Origin: Novosphingobium clariflavum
GTDB taxonomy: Bacteria > Pseudomonadota > Alphaproteobacteria > Sphingomonadales > Sphingomonadaceae
NCBI RefSeq assembly: GCF_026420865.1
Contig: NZ_JAPCWC010000001.1
Span: 496,001-560,000 of the forward strand
Length of the DNA: 64,000 nt
Direction: 5' to 3'
In this document: one piece after another, positions 8,883 to 17,821 of the stretch
Position numbering within the stretch: position 1 is the first letter of the stretch
Layout of the letters: each line of letters opens with the position of its first letter
The notes under the pieces: generated by a model
Told to the model about the DNA's origin: nothing
Database searches by the model: none
What the model saw: the letters and a program-made list of their open reading frames with translations, nothing else
Position numbers and translations under genes: made by a program

Positions 8883-9253
8883 GAAGCTATAATTCCGCCA
8901 AACGCATTAAGTTCAAGCCGGAGGCCCGGTTTCTTTCACGGGCAAAGACACGCAGCCGCTCCCCTTGAGCGTTTTCCGATCTGATTGAATCAGATCGGGC
9001 TCTCCAGATTCTTTGTTTGCCGCGTTTTTCCGAGTCACTGCGTGTTCCACTCCGTTCGAAAAACGCTCTTGTCCATAGCGATAGCAGGTCTGCCCCGCCA
9101 TTCCACGGTGTGGACAAATTGTCATGCCGGTGCCGCATCCGGCCGCCCGGCGATGTCCAATGCCTAGCCTAGACGCTCGTCGATTAAACCTATATGTGGG
9201 ATGCAATATTATAATTTGGATCGAAACAATCCAGCTCCCGGAGGATGTACGAG
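8883..9253. other. Intergenic region with REP-like palindromes
   Basis: A gap of 371 bases without a gene, lying upstream of both the kinase and the PL11 lyase. It contains a perfect 11-base inverted repeat with a one-base loop at 8976-8998 (CCGATCTGATT arms) and a second hairpin with arms GCGTTTTTC (9022-9030) and GAAAAACGC (9058-9066). The outer motif GAGCGTTTTCC/AAAACGCTC also flanks the element at 33.1 kb. The AT-rich 9180-9235 part probably holds the PL11 promoter. Confidence 0.6.
8967..9068. repeat. Dispersed palindromic repeat (GCGTTTTCC family), copy 1
   Basis: A composite of two hairpins bounded by GAGCGTTTTCCGA at 8967-8979 and CGAAAAACGCTC at 9057-9068. It resembles the element at 33086-33129, which has the same GCGTTTTCC and GGAAAACGC ends. 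Short intergenic palindromes of this type recur in alphaproteobacterial genomes; their role is unknown (possible transcript-end stabilisers or non-autonomous elements). Confidence 0.6.
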
Positions 9254-11197
9254 ATGGCGGCACCGATCCGCACGTTTGCGCCCCTGCTCGGCCTTGTGGC
9301 CATCCTGCCCATCCTCCCGCAAGCCGCAAGTGCACAGCCCGCCCTCGCGCGTGAGGCCGGTGAGCGCAGCCCGGCGGAGCGCCTGGATCGCGGCGCGGTC
9401 GCCGTTCCGGCCCAGACCTCCGGCATCCTCGTGGACTGGCGCCTGCTTGCCAGCGATCCGAAAGATGCGCGTTTCCGCGTGCTGCGCGACGGCAAGCCGG
9501 TCCATGTCACCCGCCCCGGCGCCGCGACGGCGTTCGTGGATGGGAAAGGCACACCGCAAAGTGCTTATGCGGTGGAGCGCATCGGCGATCGTGCCGGTCC
9601 GCAGCCTGCGATGTCGTGGCCCGGGGGTTACCTCTCGATCCCGCTGGTCCCGCCCGCCGACGGCGTGACACCGGCGGGCGAAGCCTATTCCTACACCGCC
9701 AACGATGCCGGCGCGGGCGATCTCGACGGCGACGGGCAGTACGAGATCGTGCTCAAGTGGGACCCCACCAACAGCCACGACAATGCCCACACCGGCTATA
9801 CCGGCCAGGTCTTCCTCGATGCATACAAGCTTGACGGCACTAGGCTCTGGCGCATCGACCTTGGGCGCAACATCCGCGCGGGCGCCCACTATACGCAGTT
9901 CCTCGTCTTCGATTTCGACGGCGACGGCCGCGCCGAAGTCGCGATGAAGACCGCCGATGGCACGGTCGACGGCACCGGCAAGGTGATCGGCGATCCCGCC
10001 GCGGACTGGCGCAGCCGCGGCGGCGAAGTGCCGCAGCAGGACCGCACCGGCGCCAAGGTCCTCGCCGACGGCACCAAGGTCGCCCCGATGCAGGGACGCA
10101 TCGTCGCGGGGCCGGAGTACCTCACCGTCTTCGAGGGCCTGACCGGCAAGGCGCTCGCCACCGCGCCGTACGATCCGCCGCGCTATCCCGGCGGCAATCC
10201 CACGCCCGAGCAACTCGCCGCCGCATGGGGCGACGGCTATGCCAATCGCTCCGACCGCTATCTCGCCGGGGTCGCCTACCTCGACGGGCGCTTGCCCAGC
10301 ATGGTCTTCGGACGCGGCTACTACGCCCGCACCGCCGTCGCGGCGTGGGACTGGCGCGGCGGCAAGCTGACCGAGCGGTGGCTGTTCGACAGTTCCAGCC
10401 CCGGCAACGGCGACTATGCCGGTCGCGGCAACCACCAGCTATCGGTCGCCGATGTCGACGGCGATGGCCGTGACGAGGTGATCTACGGCTCGATGGCGCT
10501 CGATGACGACGGCAAGGGCCTGTGGACCCGGCCGCTGTTCCACGGCGACACGATACATGTGGGCGACCTCGATCCCGCGCGCCCGGGCCTCGAAAAGTTC
10601 GGCGTCTTCGAGGATATTCGCCAGAACGGAGGCCTGGGCTCTGCCCTGCTCGACGCGCGCAGCGGCGAAGTCCTATGGTCGAAATCCGCACAGGAGGACA
10701 CCGGGCGCGGCCTCTCCGCCGATATCGACCCGCGCCATTACGGCGAGGAATTCTGGGCCGCCAATTCGGATCGCCTGTTCGACGTCAAGGGCCAGCCGAT
10801 CGGCCCGCGCCCGCGCCAAACCAATTTCGCGATCTGGTGGGACGGCGATCTGCTGCGCGAATTGCTGGACGGAACGACGATCTCCAAGTGGGACTGGCAG
10901 CGCGGCGTCGCGACGCCGCTGCTGGCCCCGGAAGGCCTCTCCGCGAACAACGGCACCAAGGCGACGCCCACGCTCCAGGTCGACCTTGTCGGCGACTGGC
11001 GCGAGGAAGTGATCTGGCGCCGCGCCGACAACCGGGAACTGCGCATCTACACCACGCCCTACCCGACCGCGCATCGTTTCATCACGCTGATGCAGGACCC
11101 GGTCTACCGCGCGGGCGTGGCCTGGCAGAACACCGCCTACAACCAGCCGCCGCACACCGGCTTCTACCTCGGCGCGCCGCCATCCGGCGGCCAGTGA
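9254..11197 (+). CDS. Rhamnogalacturonan lyase, PL11 family, secreted
   Basis: A 647-residue polysaccharide lyase that cleaves the rhamnose-galacturonate backbone of rhamnogalacturonan I by beta-elimination. It begins with a signal peptide (AAPIRTFAPLLGLVAILPIL, cleavage near QAASAQ) and continues with the PL11 beta-propeller signature: an N-terminal fibronectin-like stretch (SGILVDWRLLASDPKDARFR), then calcium-binding DxDGDG loops (DLDGDGQYEIVLKW, DFDGDGRAEVAMKT, DVDGDGRDEVIYGS) and DLVGDWREEVIWR near the C terminus. Length fits YesW/YesX-type enzymes. ATG 9254 is preferred over 9245 because the GGAGG at 9240-9244 is correctly spaced only from the second ATG. It stands alone, ended by the hairpin at 11252, and supplies oligomers for the pectin loci farther along. 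Confidence 0.92.
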   Translation: MAAPIRTFAPLLGLVAILPILPQAASAQPALAREAGERSPAERLDRGAVAVPAQTSGILVDWRLLASDPKDARFRVLRDGKPVHVTRPGAATAFVDGKGTPQSAYAVERIGDRAGPQPAMSWPGGYLSIPLVPPADGVTPAGEAYSYTANDAGAGDLDGDGQYEIVLKWDPTNSHDNAHTGYTGQVFLDAYKLDGTRLWRIDLGRNIRAGAHYTQFLVFDFDGDGRAEVAMKTADGTVDGTGKVIGDPAADWRSRGGEVPQQDRTGAKVLADGTKVAPMQGRIVAGPEYLTVFEGLTGKALATAPYDPPRYPGGNPTPEQLAAAWGDGYANRSDRYLAGVAYLDGRLPSMVFGRGYYARTAVAAWDWRGGKLTERWLFDSSSPGNGDYAGRGNHQLSVADVDGDGRDEVIYGSMALDDDGKGLWTRPLFHGDTIHVGDLDPARPGLEKFGVFEDIRQNGGLGSALLDARSGEVLWSKSAQEDTGRGLSADIDPRHYGEEFWAANSDRLFDVKGQPIGPRPRQTNFAIWWDGDLLRELLDGTTISKWDWQRGVATPLLAPEGLSANNGTKATPTLQVDLVGDWREEVIWRRADNRELRIYTTPYPTAHRFITLMQDPVYRAGVAWQNTAYNQPPHTGFYLGAPPSGGQ

Positions 11198-11251
11198 AGC
11201 TGACCGCCGCGGCACGGGCCGCGCCCGGATCATCGGGCTGGTGCCGCCATC

Positions 11252-11274
11252 AAAATGCCCTTCCGGGCATTTTT
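11252..11274. terminator. Bidirectional intrinsic terminator
   Basis: A perfect 9-base stem (AAAATGCCC / GGGCATTTT) with a TTCC loop lies between the convergent PL11 and LacI genes. The A-run on one side and T-run on the other allow it to stop transcription in both directions. Confidence 0.85.
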
Positions 11275-11285
11275 CGGACAGACCC

Positions 11286-12317
11286 TCAGCGGGGAAAAAA
11301 CGGGCCGGTGCTTCCCCGCAGCACCAGTTCATGCGCGAGCCTGATCTGGTAGTCCGTCCCGGCCGCACTTCCCTCGCGGCGAAAACGCGGGTCGGCCAGG
11401 ATGTCCACCGCCGCCTTGGCCATCTCCGCCTTGGGTTGCCGCACGGTCGTGATCTGCGGCCAGGCGGTGCGCGACGAGGGGGCATCGTCGAATCCGCAGA
11501 CCGAGAGGCGCTCGGGCACCGGGATTGCGCATTTCATCGCCGCGATCAGGACTCCCAGCGCCATGTCGTCGTTCGCGGCAAAGATCGCGCTCGGCGGCTC
11601 GGGCAGCGTCACCAGGCTTTCGCCAAGCTCCATCCCCGCGCGCGAGGTGAAATCGCCGCGCACGACCAGCCGCTCGTCGACCGCGACCCCCGCCCCGGCC
11701 ATCGCCGCCCGAAACCCCTCCTCGCGCCGCGCCGAGGCACTGTGCGTCACCGGCCCCTGGATGAACGCGATGGCACGGTGCCCCAGGCCCAGCAGGTGCT
11801 CCGTCATCTCCCGCGCCGCGAGGCGGTCGTCCATGCGCACCGTCCCCACCCCGGGCGGCGCCGCGCTCGGCGCCACCAGCACGGTCGGCACGGCCGCCTC
11901 GGCAAAGATCGCCATCAATTCCGGATCGTCGCAGATCGGCGGCGCCACGATCGCGCCGTCCAGCCGCAGCGCCGCGATGGCGGAGCGCACGTCGTCCGCC
12001 CAGCCCCGGGCGGACAGTTCGACCGGCTCCACCACCAGGTGATAGCTGCGCAAACGGCAGCCGATCAGCGCCCCGTGCTGGATGTCGGCCGCATACCCCG
12101 ACACCGGATCGTCGATGAACAGCCCGAGCAGATAGGACCGCGAACTCGACAGGCTGCGGGCAAAGGCGTTGGGACGATAGTCCAGTTCGGCGACCACCCG
12201 CTGCACCGCCTCGCGCAGTTCCGCGCGCACGTGGGCCTCGCCATTGATGACACGCGACACCGTCTTGGCCGAGACACCGGCGCGGGCCGCGACATCCTTG
12301 ATCGTGACAACACTCAT
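11286..12317 (-). CDS. LacI-family transcriptional regulator
   Basis: A 343-residue LacI/GalR repressor. The DNA-binding domain is unmistakable: MSVVTIKDVAARAGVSAKTV, then SRVINGEAHVRAELREAV and hinge NAFARSLSSSRS. A periplasmic-binding-protein-like sensor domain follows (LLGLFIDDPVSGYAADIQHG, LGHRAIAFIQGP, AIFAANDDMALGVLIAAMK, LSVCGFDDAPSSRTAWPQIT). ATG 12317 overlaps the stop of the upstream permease gene by four bases (ATGA), so the two are translationally coupled. The paired operator at 13706-13743, in front of both the permease and the divergent receptor, is its likely target. The ligand is probably a sugar released by the GH3 enzyme of the same cluster. Confidence 0.95.
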   Translation of the reverse strand: MSVVTIKDVAARAGVSAKTVSRVINGEAHVRAELREAVQRVVAELDYRPNAFARSLSSSRSYLLGLFIDDPVSGYAADIQHGALIGCRLRSYHLVVEPVELSARGWADDVRSAIAALRLDGAIVAPPICDDPELMAIFAEAAVPTVLVAPSAAPPGVGTVRMDDRLAAREMTEHLLGLGHRAIAFIQGPVTHSASARREEGFRAAMAGAGVAVDERLVVRGDFTSRAGMELGESLVTLPEPPSAIFAANDDMALGVLIAAMKCAIPVPERLSVCGFDDAPSSRTAWPQITTVRQPKAEMAKAAVDILADPRFRREGSAAGTDYQIRLAHELVLRGSTGPFFPR

Positions 12318-13630
12318 GCCGACATCTTTCCTGGCCGCAGGCACATCCCTGCCCGCAGGCACATCACCGCAAACAGCGCGACCCCGGCATAGCAGAGCGC
12401 GGGCAGCAGCAAGGCCGGAAGAAGGCCGATGGCATCCGCCGCCGCCCCGGTCAACAACGGCACGACCGCGCCTCCCACCACGGCCATGCACAGCCACATC
12501 GACGCGAGCGGCGCGTCGGCCGCGTCGGCGGGCATCGCCAGGGCATAGATCGTGGGATACATGATCGCGTTGCACAGGCCGATGGCGATGAGCGCCGCAG
12601 CCCCCGCCGCGCCGGGAAGTCCTGCCGCCGCCGCCGCCAGAACACCCGCCGCCACCGCCGCAACGAGCAGCAGCCGCGCCTCGGCAATCCGCGTCATCAG
12701 CCAGGCTCCGGCAAAACGCCCGGCCATGGCGCCCGCCCAGTAGAAGCTGACCAGCCGCCCGGCGCTCACCGGCGACAGGCCCAGCCGTTCGGGCAGCATC
12801 AGCACGTTGGTCATCAGCGTGCCGATCGTCACTTCCGCGCCAACGTAGACGAAGATGGCAAAGATGCCCCAGCATAGCCGCCGGTCCCGCAGCACCGCAA
12901 GGATCCGCCGCCCGCCGCCGCGCGGGAAGCGGCTGTTGGCCCCAGCCCCAGCCCCAGCCCCAGACCCTGCCCCGCCGCCCTCTCGCGCCAGCAAGCGGCG
13001 ATGACGCAGGTAGACCGCCGCGAGAACCGCCAGAACCGCGCCGGTCGCCACGAACGGCAAGGCCGCGGCCGTGTCCAGCCCCTCTCCCCGGTGAGCCTCG
13101 GCGAGCAGAAACGGCGCGCTCACCAGCGGGCCGAGCACCGTTCCCAGCGCGTTGAAGCCTTGCAGCAGATTGAGCCGGAACGCAGAGCGGCGCGACGGCC
13201 CGATCACGGTGACGACGGTGTTCGACGCGATCTGCAACACCGTCTGCCCCGAGGACAGCAGCAACAGGGCACCAAGAATGAGCGCGAAGTCCCGCAGGCC
13301 CTGCGCCGCCGCCAATGCCAGGCACCCCGCCGCCATCACCGCCAGCCCCGAGGCGATCGCCCGCATGTAGCCGATTCGCACGACGGCGAGCGCGGCGGGC
13401 AGCGCAAAGAGCAGGTAGCTGGCATGAAACGCGAACTGGACCAGCAGCACCTTGCCGTAATCCAGCGCCAGAACCGACTTGAGCTGCGGCACCAGCAGGC
13501 TGACCGAGGCGCTCAGGAAACCGCCGATGAAGAACACCCCGACCGACAGCGCCAGCAGCCGCCGGACCACGGTTTCCCCGGGGTCCGAGGCCATCGCCGG
13601 GATCGTGCTGGAAGAGGCGGCACAGGGCAT
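12314..13630 (-). CDS. FHS-type (FucP/GluP-like) sugar permease
   Basis: A 438-residue inner-membrane transporter with about 12 predicted helices. The segment LLLLSSGQTVLQIASNTVVT, followed by FRLNLLQGFNALGTVLGPLV, is characteristic of fucose/glucose-galactose proton symporters (FHS family). It is transcribed first in a two-gene operon with the LacI regulator and is divergent from the receptor at 13794. Its predicted job is proton-coupled import of the monosaccharide released by the GH3 enzyme. The loop between the two halves carries an expanded Gly/Ala/Ser tract (residues about 220-232) encoded by a hexanucleotide repeat at 12938-12966. Met13 is a possible alternative start. Confidence 0.85.
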   Translation of the reverse strand: MPCAASSSTIPAMASDPGETVVRRLLALSVGVFFIGGFLSASVSLLVPQLKSVLALDYGKVLLVQFAFHASYLLFALPAALAVVRIGYMRAIASGLAVMAAGCLALAAAQGLRDFALILGALLLLSSGQTVLQIASNTVVTVIGPSRRSAFRLNLLQGFNALGTVLGPLVSAPFLLAEAHRGEGLDTAAALPFVATGAVLAVLAAVYLRHRRLLAREGGGAGSGAGAGAGANSRFPRGGGRRILAVLRDRRLCWGIFAIFVYVGAEVTIGTLMTNVLMLPERLGLSPVSAGRLVSFYWAGAMAGRFAGAWLMTRIAEARLLLVAAVAAGVLAAAAAGLPGAAGAAALIAIGLCNAIMYPTIYALAMPADAADAPLASMWLCMAVVGGAVVPLLTGAAADAIGLLPALLLPALCYAGVALFAVMCLRAGMCLRPGKMSA

Positions 13631-13705
13631 CGTGCAGACCTATGGCACCGCTCCAGAGATGGCAAATCGCAAGATCGATAAAATCGACACGGCGAACCGC
13701 CAAAC

Positions 13706-13743
13706 TGACAACGATGTCAGAATGACGGTTGACATCGTTGTCA
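13706..13743. promoter_or_regulatory. Paired LacI-type operator
   Basis: TGACAACGATGTCA (13706-13719) and its exact reverse complement TGACATCGTTGTCA (13730-13743) are separated by 10 bases. Each is itself a near-palindrome of the TGACAACGTTGTCA type used by many proteobacterial LacI regulators. The pair lies between the divergent permease-lacI operon and the receptor operon, with centres 24 bases apart, so two dimers could bind close together and control both promoters. Confidence 0.85.
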
Positions 13744-13793
13744 GGATCGGGTCATTGCAGCCTCACAAAGTAGAAACACATTGGGAGGATTTC

Positions 13794-16244
13794 ATGACGA
13801 GGCACGATCTCGTCGCGGGCACGGCGCTCGCGGCTTGTCTTTTTTCCGCATCCGCAGCGCAGGCACAGGAGGCAGCCGCACCGCAGGCCGCTGCGCCGGT
13901 GACCGTATCGGACGGCGACATCATCGTCACCGCCACGCGCCGCGAAACCACCCTGCAGTCGACGCCGATCGCCATCTCCGCCTTCAGCCAGGACACCCTG
14001 ACCAAGAACGGCGTGAAGGACGTGACCGATCTTGCGCGTTTCGTGCCCTCGCTCCAGTTCAATCAGCAGGGCGACCAGTCGGCCGTGCTGCTGACGCTGC
14101 GCGGCATCGGCAATGACAGCGCCTATACCGAAGTGGCCGACCCCGAAGTCGCCATCTATGTCGACGGCATCTATGCGCCGCGTTCGCAGGGCGCCTCGGT
14201 GCTGATGTACGACATGGAGCGCGTCGAAGTCCTGCGCGGTCCGCAAGGCACGCTGTTCGGCCGCAACGCCATCGTCGGCGCGCTCAGCCTGATCTCGGCC
14301 AAGCCCAAGCTGGGCGTGTTCGAAGGCAATGTCGAAGTCACCGCCGGCAATTACGACCGGTTCGGCGTGCGCGGCGCGATCAACATCCCCGTGACGGATA
14401 CGCTGGCCTTCCGCGTCGCCTTCGTCAGCGACCGGCATGACGGTTATGCCGACTATCAGCCCGCCCCCGATGTGGCCGGCATCAACAAGTCGGCCTTCGT
14501 CACCTCCGGCAAGAAGTACTATGCCGCCGATCAGCGCTCGGGCCGCGTCTCGATGCTCTGGCAGCCGAGCGAACGCTTCAGCTGGAACCTTTCGGGCGAA
14601 GCCTTCTGGGACGATGGCGCCCCGGTGATCGGCCTGCTCCAGACGCCGCGCGCAGGCACCAAGCGGTGGTCCACGCTCAGCGATACGGCGCCCGATACCG
14701 ACCGCTATTCGGTGGCGGCGCGCAGCACCATGAATTACGACATCACCGATGGCATCCAGCTCAGCTACATCGCCGGCTGGTCGCGCATCGGCGGCAGCAC
14801 CCGCACCGATGCCGATGCCGGCGCCCTGCCGCCCACCGGCGACGTGGACGCCAGCGGCAACGACCTGCCGCTCGGCGCCTTCAACGAGAACGCCACGGTC
14901 TGGTCGCGCTACGACTTCCAGAGCCACGAGCTCCAGCTCAAGTCCTCGGGCGACAATGCCATCGACTGGATCCTGGGCGCCTACTACAGCCACGAAAAGA
15001 ACAAGATCCGCTTCGACATCGACCAGCGCAACGGCTACCGCGACGGCACCTTCAGCTGGGCGGGCAGCTTCATCCAGGCCAATCGCCAGATCGACAGCCG
15101 CGCCGCCTTCGGTCAGGCCGTGTGGCACGCCGCCGACTGGCTGCGCGTGACCGGCGGCCTGCGCTACACCTCGGACAAGAAGAAGGACGTCGGCGGCCGC
15201 AACGTCATGTTCGACCATTGCCCTGACACCCTGCCGGCGGATGCCTGCCAGGGCGGCATCTTCGGTGCCTATCCCGATGCGACCGCGGCCGAGCTGGTCG
15301 ACCTGCTGCCCGGCTACGCGATCTCCAGCAACGACGTGAAGGGCAAGTGGAACAAGCTGACCTACCTTGCCCGCGTCGATGCCGACATCGCCGCCGACAC
15401 GCTGGGCTACGCCAGCATCTCGACCGGCTTCAAGTCGGGCAACATCCAGGACAATGCGGGCCTCACCGATCCCGAAACGCTGACCAACTACGAAGTCGGC
15501 CTCAAGACCCGCATGTTCGACCGCCGCCTGACGCTGAACCTGGCCGCCTACTATTCCGACTTCAAGGGATACCAGGTGAACCAGGCGGTCACCTTCCGCG
15601 ACGATGACGGCAACGTCATCCGCAGCCAGATGATCACCCAGAACGCCAAGGGCGCGAAGGCTTACGGGCTGGAAGCGGAAATGAGCGCGGCGTTGTCCGA
15701 CAACGACCGCCTGAACGTCTCCGCCACCCTGCAGAAGACCAGGCTGGAGGATCTCGAAAGCGTCGACGGCCGCCTCTACGACGGCAGCAAGCAGTCCTCG
15801 ATCGTGCAGCTCCAGGGCAACGAACTGGCCCATGCCCCGCGCTTCTCGGCAACCGCAAGCTACGAGCATGACTTCGTGCTGGCGAGCGGCGCCCGGATCA
15901 CCCCGCGCGTCACCACCCACTACGAGACCCGCAGCTGGCTGAGCTACTTCAACGGCGATGCCAATCCCTTCGTGAATGCCAACGATCCGGACGACAACAT
16001 GCCCGATCGCGGCACCAACGGCACCTCGTGGGACAAGCAGAAGGCCTATTTCCGCTCCGACGCCTCGATCCGCTTCACCACGGCGGACGAGAAGTATGCG
16101 GTCGAGGCTTTCGTGCAGAACATCGAGAACGGGCACATCCGTACCGGTGCCGGCGCCTTCGGTGCGCCGCGTTACGATCCGGTGTTCCTCTCGAACCTGC
16201 AGCCGCCGCGGACCTGGGGCCTGCGCGCCCGCGCCAGCTTCTGA
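13794..16244 (+). CDS. TonB-dependent outer-membrane receptor
   Basis: An 816-residue receptor. The start at 13794 has an ideal GGGAGGA site; the open frame reaches farther upstream but that part is the promoter. A signal peptide (VAGTALAACLFSASAAQAQ) precedes GDIIVTATRRETTLQSTPIA, the plug (FVPSLQFNQQGDQSAVLLTL, then YDMERVEVLRGPQGTLFGRN) and a barrel ending RTWGLRARASF. It is followed 23 bases later by a flavin-dependent halogenase and then a GH3 enzyme, all under the same probable LacI operator. It is the likely entry port for the oligosaccharide or glycoside handled by this cluster. Confidence 0.94.
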   Translation: MTRHDLVAGTALAACLFSASAAQAQEAAAPQAAAPVTVSDGDIIVTATRRETTLQSTPIAISAFSQDTLTKNGVKDVTDLARFVPSLQFNQQGDQSAVLLTLRGIGNDSAYTEVADPEVAIYVDGIYAPRSQGASVLMYDMERVEVLRGPQGTLFGRNAIVGALSLISAKPKLGVFEGNVEVTAGNYDRFGVRGAINIPVTDTLAFRVAFVSDRHDGYADYQPAPDVAGINKSAFVTSGKKYYAADQRSGRVSMLWQPSERFSWNLSGEAFWDDGAPVIGLLQTPRAGTKRWSTLSDTAPDTDRYSVAARSTMNYDITDGIQLSYIAGWSRIGGSTRTDADAGALPPTGDVDASGNDLPLGAFNENATVWSRYDFQSHELQLKSSGDNAIDWILGAYYSHEKNKIRFDIDQRNGYRDGTFSWAGSFIQANRQIDSRAAFGQAVWHAADWLRVTGGLRYTSDKKKDVGGRNVMFDHCPDTLPADACQGGIFGAYPDATAAELVDLLPGYAISSNDVKGKWNKLTYLARVDADIAADTLGYASISTGFKSGNIQDNAGLTDPETLTNYEVGLKTRMFDRRLTLNLAAYYSDFKGYQVNQAVTFRDDDGNVIRSQMITQNAKGAKAYGLEAEMSAALSDNDRLNVSATLQKTRLEDLESVDGRLYDGSKQSSIVQLQGNELAHAPRFSATASYEHDFVLASGARITPRVTTHYETRSWLSYFNGDANPFVNANDPDDNMPDRGTNGTSWDKQKAYFRSDASIRFTTADEKYAVEAFVQNIENGHIRTGAGAFGAPRYDPVFLSNLQPPRTWGLRARASF

Positions 16245-16267
16245 CCGGCCGCTGAAAGGACAGGACC

Positions 16268-17821
16268 ATGACGCGCGACTATCCCTCTTCCGGTCGCGTC
16301 GTCATCCTGGGCGGCGGCACGGCCGGATGGCTTGCCGCCGCCTACCTTTCCCGCACGCTGGGCATGCGCGACGTCGTGCTGGTGGAATCCAGCCAAATCG
16401 GCATCATCGGCGTGGGCGAGGGCACGTTTCCCACCATCCGCACCACGCTGGCGGGCCTCGGCATCGGCGAGGCGGAATTCCTCACCCGCGCCGATGCCAC
16501 CTTCAAGCAGGGCGTGCTGTTCGAAGGCTGGGCCACGGGTGCCGACAGCTACTTCCACCCCTTCAACATGCCGGTGGGCGGCGAGGACGAGGCGCTGCTG
16601 CCGCACTGGATCGCCGCCGCCGACCCCGCCCGCCCTTCATGGGCCGACGCGGTGACCGTGCAGGAACGGCTGATCCGCGCGGGCCGCGGGCCCAAGCGGC
16701 CCGGCGATCCCGATTTCTCGGGGCCGATGAACTACGCGTACCACTTCGACGCGGCCCGCTTTGCCGACTATCTGCGCGACATTTCCATCGCCGCCGGCGT
16801 CACCCGGATCGAGGGCACGGTGGCAACCACCGAACGCGCGCCCGATGGCGACATCGCGGCGCTGATGCTGACGGACGGCCGCCGCGTCGCGGGCGGATTC
16901 TTCCTCGATTGCTCCGGCTTTTCCGCCCTGCTCATCGGCAAGACACTGGGGGCCGGCCTCACCTCCTGCGCGGACTACCTGTTCAACGACCGGGCACTGG
17001 CCCTGCAACTGCCCTACGATTGCCCCGACGCCCCGGTGCGCCCCTATACGCTGGCCACCGCGCAGGACGCGGGCTGGACCTGGGACATCGGCCTCAGCGA
17101 GCGGCGCGGCATCGGCTATGTCTACTCCAGCCGTCATTGTTCGGACGAGGACGCCGAGGCGACCTTGCGCCGCTACCTCGGCCCCCAAGGCGCCGCCCTC
17201 GCTCCGCGCGCGCTTCGTTTCGAGACCGGCTACCGCGAAACCCAGTGGATCGGCAACTGCGTGGCCCTGGGCCTGTCCGCCGGGTTCTTCGAGCCGCTGG
17301 AATCGACCGGGATCATGCTGATCGAGGCCGCGCTGAAGATGATCGGCGACTTCCTCGTGCCCGCGGACCGGAGCGCCCGGGAGGCCGCCGCCCGCAGCTT
17401 CAACCGGCTCATGACCGGCCGTTTCGAGCGGATCGTGCACTTCCTCAAGCTTCACTACTGCATCACCCGCCGCACCGACACCGCCTACTGGCGCGACAAT
17501 GCCGATCCCGCCTCGATCCCGCAGGACCTGCAGGACATGCTCGCGCAGTGGCGCCGCCGCCCGCCCTCGCGGTTCGATTTTGTCGTCGACCTCGAGACCT
17601 TCCTGCCGCCAAGCTACCACTACATCCTCTACGGCATGGGTTTCGAGACCCGGCTTGCGGCGGGCGAGCGCCGTTATCCCGGTGCCCGCGAGGCCCATGA
17701 GGCGTTCGCCCGGGTCCGGGCCGCGCAGACCGGCGCGCTGGGCGCCCTGCCCGACCACCGCAGCCTGCTGAACCACTATCACGCCCGCATGGGCACCGCT
17801 CCAGCCAAGGTTTCCCGATGA
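16268..17821 (+). CDS. Flavin-dependent (tryptophan-halogenase-type) halogenase homologue
   Basis: A 517-residue cytoplasmic flavoprotein of the tryptophan halogenase superfamily. The FAD-binding GGGTAGW motif lies at residues 15-21; the catalytic lysine (Lys80 in ATFKQGV) and glutamate (Glu345 in FFEPLESTGI) align with Lys79 and Glu346 of PrnA. The canonical WxWxIP motif is altered: residues 270-275 read WTWDIG, with glycine for proline. It lies between a receptor and a GH3 glycosidase whose start overlaps its stop (ATGA). Such halogenases are often found beside receptors in Caulobacterales and sphingomonads, where the substrate is unknown. Oxygen- and FADH2-dependent halogenation is the family reaction; whether this copy halogenates is not shown. 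Confidence 0.88.
   Translation: MTRDYPSSGRVVILGGGTAGWLAAAYLSRTLGMRDVVLVESSQIGIIGVGEGTFPTIRTTLAGLGIGEAEFLTRADATFKQGVLFEGWATGADSYFHPFNMPVGGEDEALLPHWIAAADPARPSWADAVTVQERLIRAGRGPKRPGDPDFSGPMNYAYHFDAARFADYLRDISIAAGVTRIEGTVATTERAPDGDIAALMLTDGRRVAGGFFLDCSGFSALLIGKTLGAGLTSCADYLFNDRALALQLPYDCPDAPVRPYTLATAQDAGWTWDIGLSERRGIGYVYSSRHCSDEDAEATLRRYLGPQGAALAPRALRFETGYRETQWIGNCVALGLSAGFFEPLESTGIMLIEAALKMIGDFLVPADRSAREAAARSFNRLMTGRFERIVHFLKLHYCITRRTDTAYWRDNADPASIPQDLQDMLAQWRRRPPSRFDFVVDLETFLPPSYHYILYGMGFETRLAAGERRYPGAREAHEAFARVRAAQTGALGALPDHRSLLNHYHARMGTAPAKVSR

Noticed and set aside
11286..13703. 805-codon frame that would fuse LacI to an upstream protein
   Set aside because: The upstream half is the permease gene read in another frame; LacI starts at 12317 with a normal N terminus.
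13752..16136. 794-codon open frame antisense to the second receptor
   Set aside because: Shadow of the receptor reading frame; biased composition and no family match.
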